This document shows positions 44,895 to 53,327 of a DNA stretch of 64,000 bases, in pieces. Position numbers and translations under genes: made by a program. Position 1 is the first letter of the stretch, and each line of letters begins with the position of its first letter. Under the pieces are notes generated by a model, which saw nothing but the letters and a program-made list of their open reading frames with translations, did not search any database and was not told the DNA's origin. This DNA is from Tilletia caries (Eukaryota; Basidiomycota; Exobasidiomycetes; Tilletiales; Tilletiaceae). The DNA lies in NCBI GenBank assembly GCA_032718865.1, contig JALUTQ010000041.1, positions 806,001 to 870,000 on the forward strand, given 5' to 3'.

Positions 44895-46595
44895 TTAGCC
44901 ATAGCAGAGGCTCTGAAGGTCCAAGTCGCTGAACATGGTCGCCTGACGCACGTAAATGTCCCGGAGATAGAGCAAGTAGGCGTCCGAACCCCATCCCCCC
45001 CGAAGCCGAATGTCCTCGAGGGGTTCTCCGGCCGCAAACAACAGGGTGGCTCCGCCGATGCGAAAGCAATGACCTGTGACTCGCTCACGGTTGGCGGTCG
45101 TCAGCCATGCGTTCACGGTCCGGCCGAACAGTCCGTCCGTCAACTCGGTACGCGCGCCAGTGTTCGAGACGTAGGAGAAAGCGCCATGTACCAATCCCTC
45201 CTCCCCGGGCCTCAGCGCGTTTGCCATCATGTGGCGCCGCATTGCTCTAACTGGGCACAACTCGGGCATCTGTCGCTGCTCTGCGGCAATCCGGTCCCAG
45301 CCGTCCCTCCCGTGCACCTTCTCGGATGGCAGTCGCAGCGCAAATGACGCCACGCCGTCTGCCGTCATCGGAGGATGTTCCACAATGTGCGCCCATCTGG
45401 CGCGGTCGGAGTGGGGTTCGGATGCCGATCGGACCGTCACCTCACCTGGGCGACACATGGCGAAAAAGGCGAGAAGCGCGGCTGCCAGTATGGCTACGTG
45501 GGCGTTGTCGTTGGGCTGGTGGTGAGAAACCATAGCCTTCAGGTCGTTGAGCCGTACTGGACGGCGTTTCTCCAAGGGAAGCAGTCCTTCGATCTTCGCG
45601 GCCTTCTGCAATGTGCGTGTATCCCCCTTCGCTAGCGCCCAAGGCATACGCTGCACACGATGCCAGTACTGCAATGCATGGGCTCGTTTATCGATTGTCC
45701 CTGGTCGCAACGTGCTCATATCTTTCTGGAGGTAGAGCAGCAAGATGTTGATCGCCGTCGGGAAGCGGAAATGTTCGGGTAGGCCGAGATCCTCGCACCA
45801 TGCGAGGTAGGCAATGATCCCCCGTCCGTATGAGGTCCGAGTGTTCTCCTTGACCGACTGCCATAAGACTCGGGACTGAGTCTGTGCGACGGCCAGGTCA
45901 CTGGAGCCGTGCATAGCCTGGATTAGATGCGCGGCGGGGGTCAGCAGCAGCGCTGTCTGGCTGCGCGGAGAAATGGCGCGAGCCCCAGCAAGTGAAAGGT
46001 CGCACGTGAGCGTGTTGTGGTCCGAAAGGGAAGTCCATACGGCAGCTGGAGTCAACCCGAGGGCAGGAAGCAGAGGTCCCATAGAAACCGGGGCGCCGGC
46101 GTTCGTAGGGGTAGGGATGGGAGAGTGAGGGTCTCGTGACGTGGTACGGAGTCTCGAAGTATTGGCCGAGGGGGGATAGGGGTGCCGGTTTGGGGTCGAG
46201 GAGGTGCCGAGTAACGGTGGAGTAGGTGTGGGTGGTGCTGTGGGTTTGGCCGGCGTCGAAATTGAGGCGTCCGATCGGTACGGGTGGTGCTTTGGTCCTC
46301 GTCGTGGTCGTTCCGGGGCCATGGGGGCTCTTACCACCGAGATGAGGCCTGCTGGTGGGGTAGAAGAAGAAGATTGGGTCGTGGAAAGAGCATGGGGCGG
46401 GGGTTGCTGTCGTTGGTTGCGCAAGAGCTGCTGGGATAGGGTGGCAAATGAGGGAGAAGAAGATGTAGAATTGGGTTCAGGATGACGTCCTGAGGTGTCG
46501 CTCGCGTTGGAAGCATTCCCTGCGTCCGAGCAGACATGACGCAGGAATCGCGAAGCTCTCATGATGGGGGGGCGGCCCCCAGGAACTCCTGCCAA
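44895..46595 (-). CDS. Tyrosine recombinase of the retroelement
   Basis: 566 codons, uninterrupted. The N-terminal 200 residues are Pro/Ser/Thr-rich. A SAM-like core-binding domain follows (WQSVKENTRTSYGRGIIAYLAW, PTAINILLLYLQKDMSTL), then the catalytic domain. The family's conserved residues are visible: Arg in FFAMCRPGEVTV, His-x-x-Arg in GHCFRIGGATLLFAAG, Trp in RGGWGSDAYLLY, and a candidate nucleophile Tyr in YLRDIYVRQ. In YR retrotransposons it inserts a circular cDNA copy. Its 5' end overlaps the stop of the RT-RNase H frame by 37 nt. A start at 46562 (MRASRF) may be the true one. Appears functional. Confidence 0.88.
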   Translation of the reverse strand: MAGVPGGRPPIMRASRFLRHVCSDAGNASNASDTSGRHPEPNSTSSSPSFATLSQQLLRNQRQQPPPHALSTTQSSSSTPPAGLISVVRAPMAPERPRRGPKHHPYRSDASISTPAKPTAPPTPTPPLLGTSSTPNRHPYPPSANTSRLRTTSRDPHSPIPTPTNAGAPVSMGPLLPALGLTPAAVWTSLSDHNTLTCDLSLAGARAISPRSQTALLLTPAAHLIQAMHGSSDLAVAQTQSRVLWQSVKENTRTSYGRGIIAYLAWCEDLGLPEHFRFPTAINILLLYLQKDMSTLRPGTIDKRAHALQYWHRVQRMPWALAKGDTRTLQKAAKIEGLLPLEKRRPVRLNDLKAMVSHHQPNDNAHVAILAAALLAFFAMCRPGEVTVRSASEPHSDRARWAHIVEHPPMTADGVASFALRLPSEKVHGRDGWDRIAAEQRQMPELCPVRAMRRHMMANALRPGEEGLVHGAFSYVSNTGARTELTDGLFGRTVNAWLTTANRERVTGHCFRIGGATLLFAAGEPLEDIRLRGGWGSDAYLLYLRDIYVRQATMFSDLDLQSLCYG

Positions 46596-47400
46596 GGGAC
46601 GGCCAATTGTAAGTTTAGCGGTTGGAACCGCGAGCAGTCGCCCCGAGAAGGGGCGTCAGCCAAGTTGTTGGCCGAGGCGATATACGCCATCGACATCGTG
46701 ATGTTTGCCTCTATGGCAATCTCCGTAATGCATCGCAGGCAGTGGTTCGTCCACTTGCTGCGTGATCTCCCCTTCCTGAACGCATATACCACCCCCAGAT
46801 TGTCCACCTGAAAGCGCACCGTACAATCCTTGGCGCCCATGCTGATGCAGGCCTCCAGGGCCAGCTGCAGCGCCCACGCCTCCATAACGCCGATGTCGAT
46901 CTCCTCCTGGTCGATGATCCCCGGAAGCGCCCACGCCTGCGCCTTGCCGTCGATAACCACACCGCATCCGAGGTTTGACGCGTCGGAGTAGACCAGGTGA
47001 GGGAACGACGCAGACGGGGGGTGGAATGACCGAACGAGGGACGGGGTCTTGAGGAAGACGAGCCAGTTTCGGAGTTCGGACGCGGCGGGTGTCGGGATGT
47101 CAAGGCTGTGAAAGCGGCGTCGGCGGTCGAAGCGATTCCGGAAAGCGTAGATGGCGTTGAGGCAACTGCGACGCTCTGGGAAGATGGAACAGACGTGTAC
47201 GAGGGTTCCTGCAATGCTCGAGATCTCCTTGTATCGTACCGCGGTCATAGCGAGCATCGTGCTCAGTTTGCGCAAGTATTTGCTTCTCTTTTCTTCTGGG
47301 AGAGCCACAGTCTGCTTGTCCATATCCCACTCGAACCCAAGCAACACGAAGCGACGCGACCAAGCAAAGTGCTTCGTCGCGTGGACCCGCCATGCAAACC

Positions 47401-48122
47401 CAGGGCTCGGCTCCGACTATAGTCGCACGTTTTTTGGCATAGTCATAGTCGTAGTCGTAGGCGTTTTTTGAAAATCCGAAATAGTCATAGTCGTAAGTCT
47501 GACTATAGTGCCATATTCGACTATAGTCGCAGGCTTTTGCGCAGCCAAATTTTTGCACTATAGTGTGACTATAGCCAAAATTGTAACGCCTGTGCGCCAC
47601 TATAGTCGGACTTTGGGACAATAATTTTCGCACTATAGTTGCACGTCCAATTTCAGACTATAAATAGTTATAGTGTAGGTCGCTTTTGATTGTCTAAAAT
47701 GGGATATAGTCAGGCTATGGTTCCGGGTTCGACTATCCAACAATAATAGTCGCACTATGACTGGCTATAGTGTTTCATGGGCAATAGATGTCATAGTCTG
47801 ACTATAGCGGTGGCGGTCGGGCCTGCGGCTATAGTCGCAACTCCAAGCTATAGTCAGACCATAACATACTATAGTCGGACTATAGCCGAATTGTTTGCTG
47901 CGACTATAGCCTTGACGTCCAGCTATTGTCCGACTATAGTCGCAAAATCAATTTTAGACCAGATTTTTAGCGACTATGGCGACTATTGTCTTACATCTTC
48001 TGGAGCATAGTCATAGTCATAGTCGTAAGTGCGACTATCAGCGGCTATGACTATAGTCGCTCATAGTCGTATGAGGCTATAGTCGTAATAGTCGTAAAAT
48101 CCCATAGTCGTGCCGAGCCCTG
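47401..48122. mobile_element. hAT-like non-autonomous element with ACTATAGT repeats, in the RT gene
   Basis: 722 bp. Ends CAGGGCTCGGC (47401) and GCCGAGCCCTG (to 48122) are inverted. The 8-bp flanks TGCAAACC (47393-47400) and TGCAAGCC (48123-48130) differ at one base. CAGGG ends and an 8-bp duplication fit the hAT superfamily. The interior carries dozens of copies of GACTATAGTCGCA-like units in both orientations and no coding frame. Sister copy in the RecQ intron at 37761-38375. Confidence 0.88.
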
Positions 48123-48452
48123 TGCAAGCCGCGCGACTTCGGCGTAGATCTGTGTCGTCGGTGGGCAAGGGTCCAGGCCATCGTGTAAGATGAGGTGGTC
48201 GTCTGCGAAGTGTCTGGCTCGGATTGCTGGAAAGGAGTGCTCAATCCACCAGCATAGCACGTCACACATCTGTCCAAACAGCGCCGCCATTGTAGCGATC
48301 CCAAACATCCCCACGACCCACACGAAGAACTCCCCCTCGACCTCGAACACGAACCGTCGTCGTTGCGCAGGGGAGTTTGGGAGCTGCTGATATGCGTCCG
48401 CGAGATCAAAACCCATTGCGCACGCGGTAGGACTGGCATGGGCAAGGAGCAG

Positions 48453-48806
48453 CTGTGGAACCGCAATAGAGAGTCAGAATGAGCCATAGTACCGTTTACA
48501 GTGCATAGAAAGTGAGAGACCAAGGCCCTGCCTCGTCTCGACATCTCCTCATGTCATGGTCCCTTCGTTCGCACTGCCTGACCTCCCACGAGGTCGCCAC
48601 CAAGACCGCTGCGTGAAAGCAGAAGGGGGATGCCCAAAAATGAAGGAGGGGGATGCCCTAGTACGCCGTTGAGGGATGCCCAGGTACGTGAGGGGGATGC
48701 CCGACGAGAACGAGGTGGGGGATGCCCAAAGAAAAGGTGGGGGATGCCCAAGAAATGCACTGCAGGAAATGGATTGGAAGGGTCGGGGGGTGCACGAGAA
48801 ACATAC
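48453..48806 (-). repeat. RT intron with six GGGCATCCCCC repeats
   Basis: On the plus strand GGGGGATGCCC (one copy GAGGGATGCCC) occurs six times between 48625 and 48749 at intervals of about 21-24 bp. All lie inside the 354-nt intron between the two RT exons. Spacers differ, so this is a degenerate tandem array. Confidence 0.8.
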
Positions 48807-49302
48807 CTTCACCTCGTTGATCATTAACCACTCGCATTCCCATTCCTCCCCTTGAACCTCGTCGTTGATCGCTCTGATTCCGACGCTGCCACTCTCGATG
48901 TTTGTTGGCCATGAGGCATTGAAACAAACCCGATTCTTTGCCGTCTTTGAGTCCGTCGCCGGTGTGTGAACGACGGTCAGAGGGACGCACGCAAAGGGTC
49001 CCACGCATGCCTCGATCTCCCTTCTTGAGAAAGGTCCCGCCGCAAAGCCGTCCGACAAAGCTTTGTCCTTCCAAGCAGTGATCAGGGGAGCCTGATCCTC
49101 CGTGAAGTGCCGAGGTGCCAGCACTGTCCTCGCTGGCATTGTCAAAGCCCCCATTGAAAACCCCTCCTTAACCCCCGGTACGACGTGCCCGAGCCGCGTC
49201 TGGAAAGATCCGGGCAGCTGTCCCAGCGCGAGTGCAAAGGCTGAAGCTTGCAATGAAGACCGACGCAGGGACGAAAAAGCGGCTGAGACTGAAATGGGCT
49301 GT

Positions 49303-50690
49303 TCATTTGGAAGCGGGGACGGAACGGAGGTGACTTTTGGCCCGGCACTTGCTGTCCCCACAGGCCGAGCAGTAGTGTCCATACGTGCATCCGTAGGCAC
49401 AGTCTCCCCCGCTGTTGTATCGATGGCAATATGGGAGGTCCTTCCCTGGGTACCTCCATCCTCCATTGTATTGCTCAAGTTTGTTGCTGTGGGGTCGCCG
49501 ACACGTGCGAAAGTCGTGATCGGAGACGATCTCCAAGCAGGTGGTGCAGAACTGGGGAGTGCGCTGCTGATGATAGTCCCGGTCCGGACGGGGTCCTCGC
49601 GATGGCCATGCGCCGCTGTCTCTCGAGGGGTAAGGCAGGGGCGCGCGCGAAAAGGGCTGCGGTCCGCGGTCGAAATCGCGGCGTTGCCAGCTTGGGGTGT
49701 GCGCGGACGTGTAGTGGGAGGGGCCCGACCATCGTGGGGCGGCGGGTGGCATCCAGCTCGAAGGTCTCTCTGCTCTGGGACCCGACGGCGGCACTGCGGA
49801 CAGCGGCGCGTCCGAACCCAGTCCGATTCCCAGCTGGACGGTCTCCAATGCGCTGCCCACAGGCGGCTTCCCAAACGTGGCCGACATGTGCAGCTCGTCC
49901 ATTACAGCCCCGAGACGGCCAACCTCTTCTCCTTCGGCGCGGAGCAGCTTGGCCACCATGGTGCTAGAGGTGTTGGTGAAGTCGGACGACCGACCCGGAG
50001 GGCATCGGCAGTCTCGCTCTGCCTCCGCCACTATTCGCTCGTTGACCTTCGCAATATCCAGCCCAATCCCCTCGCCTGGCCCTCGCTCCTCAAACATCCA
50101 GTCCAAAACCTTCTTCGCATAGCACCGCCAGATTGGCCAGTGCTCGTCGACCGCCTGTGCCAGGACGACGAGGTGCAGGTCCTCCAGCAGTGATGCTTGA
50201 CTCGCCGCTCCGTCCACCGGCTGAGGTCCAACAGCCGTCCACAAAACGACCAAGGCCTGAAGAGCCTGACTGAATGCGCCCCTCGGCAGGAAACGATCCT
50301 TCTCGTGCGCGGCGGCGAGCTGCTCCTGGACCTTCGGCGTAGGAAGGATGGTGATGAGCTTCCGACCTCGTGCCGAGACCTCCAGCATTCCCTCGACCGT
50401 CAGCCAAATCAGAGGGATCTGCGTCCCGTGTCGAGCCAGGTCGACGATGTCCTTGGGAATTCGGACGGACGAGTTTGGCCACGGGTGGATTGCGCGCTCC
50501 GTCAGCGTCGGGTCGTGAATGAACGACATGTGCTTTGAGCGCTCGGCGGCGGCAATAGGTCGGTCTCGTGCTCCTCCAGCACCTTCTCCCCCAGCAGCAG
50601 CTGCTCCCTGTGCTTGACGTCGAAATGCGCCTGCTGAGCGGCAACGAAGGCGGCTGCCATGAGCTCTCTGTCTTCGTCGGTCATCGGCAT
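49303..50690 (-). pseudogene. Gag-like protein of the retroelement, probably frameshifted near its start
   Basis: The main frame runs 50529-49303 (408 aa): an alpha-helical N-terminal half (LAQAVDEHWPIWRCYAKKVLDWMF, AKVNERIVAEAERDC), a Pro/Ser/Arg-rich middle, and a Cys/His-rich C-terminus with several CX2-5C/H knuckles (CTTCLEIVSDHDFRTC, YCHRYNSGGDCAYGCTYGHYC, CGDSKC) fit for RNA binding. A second frame, 50690 to about 50540 (MPMTDEDRELMAAAFVAAQQAHF), looks like the true N-terminus. It is joined only by a one-base shift near 50540-50560, or by an unseen intron. No match to retroviral capsid is apparent by eye. Confidence 0.65.
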
Positions 50691-50854
50691 GTTGCTCAGT
50701 GTCTGGTCTGATAGGGTGAGTTCCGTTCTTTCTCCTATCGCGGAGCGAGCGCAGTCGAGTGAAGTGATGGTCTTCTTCTCGTCTCAGTCGACTCTCTTCG
50801 CCCTACTGACTTCAGAATTCTCTCTTTTCGCTCCCTCCACATCAGCAAGTCTCC

Positions 50855-50885
50855 GCGTCCCGCTCTCTCCAAGCAAGACTGTCAA
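50855..50885. repeat. 31-bp split direct repeat, 5' copy
   Basis: Identical to 44536-44566; the element sequence appears to stop directly after it, followed by AT-rich DNA (TTACTTTTATAACG). Confidence 0.95.
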
Positions 50886-51168
50886 TTACTTTTATAACGC
50901 CAAACACTGCAATGCCGCAATCGATATCCTTATTTATTCCCAAAGTAGTGCTTTGGGCCTCGTCAACTTTCCAAACCCACTCCACGGACTCATTGCGGGA
51001 CAAGGTTGAGGGGTCCCCAGCGTGTAGAGAGGAATGGGCAAGTTGATGGGAAAGACGTGCTTCGTGTTATGTACATACATAGATGGAAATCCCGTCCGGC
51101 GTTCCGGAAGGCACAAAGAAGACGTGGTGACCTCGCTCGACATTCGTTCGCTATGGCGTCTGAAATGA

Positions 51169-51780
51169 ATGAATGCATTCAAGAATTGGGATCTCCATCG
51201 ACTATCAGACGCAAAGCTGAAGGAGGTCTACTTCGCCAATGACTATGAGCTTCGGACTGGCCACATTCACAATTCTACCTATTTTCAAGGAGTCGTTCGC
51301 ATCCCTGAACCACGCAAGATCCTTCTCCCATCGGCGGTCGCCGGTTCTTCCACAACGCAACTTGTGAACGTTTTTGCTGGAGAACAGGTATTGATCATCA
51401 TCGAAGTAAGCGATGCGACTCTGACAGGCTTTCGCACTCCTCTCCTTCCCAAGAACAGAAATAGGAAAGGCTTCAGGCTTCAGGCCCGCTACTTCGGTCC
51501 TGCCAGTATTCGTATCTTCACCATCGACAGTGATCTCCGATTCCGCGAATCCTGCACCAGCGATAACGACGAGCCCACCTCCGTCTGGCGCTACTCGGCT
51601 GAAGACGACGAAGAAAGCCCGGCTCGAGTTTGTGGTCGTCAGCGCACAGGTGGACGATAGCCGCCGGGACTGCGTAATCGCCGCTGTCCAAGCAAATGCA
51701 ACGCGCATGGATCTCCTTCGCGGCGTACAGGGACCCTCGAGGCATGCGACGGTTACGGAAACATGGAGCTTTATCGGCTG
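51169..51780 (+). CDS. Hypothetical protein gene, partly duplicated downstream
   Basis: The frame from ATG 51169 gives NWDLHRLSDAKLKEVYFAND, FQGVVRIPEPRKILLPSAVAG and TTQLVNVFAGEQVLIIIE. A likely donor GTAAGCGATG follows at about 51407. Downstream structure is unclear: the open frame continues to a stop at 51658-51660, or an intron ends near an AACAG at about 51461. The first exon is conserved at protein level with an inverted copy at 59039-58806, with mostly third-base differences in the shared part, which supports real coding. No family recognised; the exon could be part of a larger, decayed mobile gene. Confidence 0.45.
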
Positions 51781-51990
51781 CGCCTAGGTCGAACGTCAGT
51801 CGGGCGAAGGCAGTGCGATCACGGAGGTAGCTCGAGGCGACGCCCGCCTCAGCTACATACGCTTCGTTTCATCTCATTGAAAATTTTCTGCACCTCCCTC
51901 AACTTCCCTCAGCAGACAAGGGGCATGCAAACCGTCACCTACATATTCCTTCTCCTCTCATTCTCGCACTGCTCTCGGTTCCTTGATCCT

Positions 51991-52762
51991 TTGTGAGTGT
52001 GCGCGAACGTTCTTCGTTGCGTTGCCTCTACATACATATCTCTTTCCATTCTTTTTTCGAGAACCTCGACTGCCCCGGTTCACCAAATCACCACGGAAGA
52101 GCGCGTGATGATCCAGTCTCAAGGCATGGCGAGGACCAGCTGGCTTTCATAATTTCCGATGAAGCGGCTATTTCCCTGTCCGCCCCGAGAGCTCAGATGT
52201 TCAGACCATGACATCCCCGAAGCTGTCTAGTCCCCAGCGAGAGCGAGGGACAATCGGCCACGTGAGGTAGGAGAGACGCGACGTGTCCTTAAACATGACC
52301 TTTCTCTTCCTTCATCTTCTCTTCCCAGCTGTCGTTCCGTCTTCTCATCTCGCAGGGCGGATGTGGCAGCGAAGATGCGTTCCTTTTCCTTCTCCTCTTC
52401 AATCATAACCTCCTTCGTTCGCTACAGCATCCCTCTGCAGCGGTATCGCTCTCTCAGTCGGCTCACATACTTCTAAGTTTTCCCACCCACCTCCCCGTGC
52501 GTTTTTCCTCCCCAAGCGCTGCTTCCCCGGTTCGCACGCGCGACCGGAAAGCGTTCGAGCTCGCTAGGCTTGCTCATCCCACACGAGGCAGTCGGGCTAC
52601 CACCTGTTTTCCTTGCTCCTTCCCTCGCAATTCCATTACTCATTACTCCCGTCTACCCTCACGCACAGAGACTGACCACGCACACGACGACGTCCAGCGC
52701 AGAGAGTGGCCTCATTCGTTCCCTTCCCCTTCTTAGAAGGTCGTTCGAACGCCACCATGGCC
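51991..52762. other. CT-rich intergenic stretch before the Gypsy element
   Basis: No supported gene. I looked here and at 58143-58800 for matching direct repeats that could be LTRs and saw none. Confidence 0.4.
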
Positions 52763-53325
52763 GTAACACCCATCGGCCATCACCTTCATCTGTTAATCGT
52801 TCCAGGAGGTAGCGGTCTCCATCGGCTCGTACAACCTCGTTTGCCAGACGGACGGGAGCCCATTGTGGACGAGGCCAACGAGCTCGGATACCGACCTTTG
52901 GTTGAGAAGAGGCATGACGTCTCCTCCTGCGATGTCGACACTCGGTGAGTTGTAGATGAGGAGCCGAGCGACGGATTCCATACCGATTAACCAGTATTTG
53001 TCATACAGGTATGTCGATAGAGCCTCCCGTTTCGGTTTGAACGTGCGTCCGAGCATCTTGAGGGAGGCGGAAGAAGGGTCCTCCGTCCACTTCTGGAAGA
53101 ACGCTGTCCGCCACTCTTGCCAGGTCGTCGGACGCGGGAATAAGGAGTCGAACCAAGCTTCGCCTCCCCACGCATGCATGAATGCAAGACGCCCAAGATC
53201 GCTCGGTCCTCATATAGTCCGTTCGAGCGAAAGTGCTCCATATGCGCCCAGAAGGCGAGGGGGCGCTTGTCGCGTGGGTTGAAGTCCCCTAGCTCGGACT
53301 GTCGGGGAATGCGAGGCTTGTCGTC
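52763..53325 (-). pseudogene. Inverted gag fragment of the Ty3/Gypsy element
   Basis: The minus strand codes for a typical Gypsy capsid-type gag (PF03732-like): LGDFNPRDKRPLAFWAHMEHF and YEDRAILGVLHSCM, then after a one-base shift near 53170 AWFDSLFPRPTTWQEWRTAFFQKW, RTFKPKREALSTYLYDKYWL and LNQRSVSELVGLVHNGLP. It points away from pol, which starts on the plus strand at 53328. In an intact element gag is upstream of pol on the same strand, so this piece has been inverted, or comes from a second copy inserted head to head. Broken by the shift and lacking a start. Confidence 0.8.
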
Positions 53326-53327
53326 AG

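Larger units (their letters stand above)
46559..49360 (-). pseudogene. Reverse transcriptase-RNase H, disrupted by a transposon
   Basis: Exon A ends at 48807 with an AAG|GTATGT donor; exon B begins at 48452 after TTCCACAG. RT motifs: MGFDLADAY (first Asp) and ARHFADDHLIL (the Asp-Asp pair). At 48122 the frame runs into the 722-bp ACTATAGT element and resumes at 47392. Deleting the element plus one copy of its target duplication restores the frame exactly. RNase H follows: LVYSDASNLGCGVV (Asp), IGVMEAWALQLALEA (Glu), VRFQVDNLGVV (Asp), ASANNLADAPSRGD. The 5' boundary is approximate, since this frame overlaps the end of the gag-like gene (stop at 49303) in another phase, suggesting a programmed frameshift or re-initiation. 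This copy cannot make RT unless the element is spliced or excised. Confidence 0.82.
44476..50885 (-). mobile_element. Tyrosine-recombinase retrotransposon (DIRS/Ngaro-like), with a nested insertion
   Basis: Minus-strand element with gag-like, RT-RNase H and tyrosine-recombinase genes in that order and no integrase: the gene set of YR retrotransposons. A 31-bp identical direct repeat (GCGTCCCGCTCTCTCCAAGC and on) lies at 50855-50885 (5' end) and 44536-44566 (near the 3' end). Beyond the latter is a hairpin end (44476-44535) with stem TGTGACCGCC (44483-44492) and GGCGGTCACA (44515-44524). Split direct repeats of this sort are known for Ngaro/PAT elements. The 5' hairpin seen in the deleted sister copy is absent here. 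A 722-bp element interrupts the RT. Confidence 0.85.

Noticed and set aside
48625..48749. CRISPR-like array
   Set aside because: Only 11-bp repeats, variable spacers of about 11 bp, within a fungal intron; not a CRISPR.
53140..53160. tRNA B-box-like GGTTCGACTCC on the minus strand
   Set aside because: Lies inside the gag coding frame.
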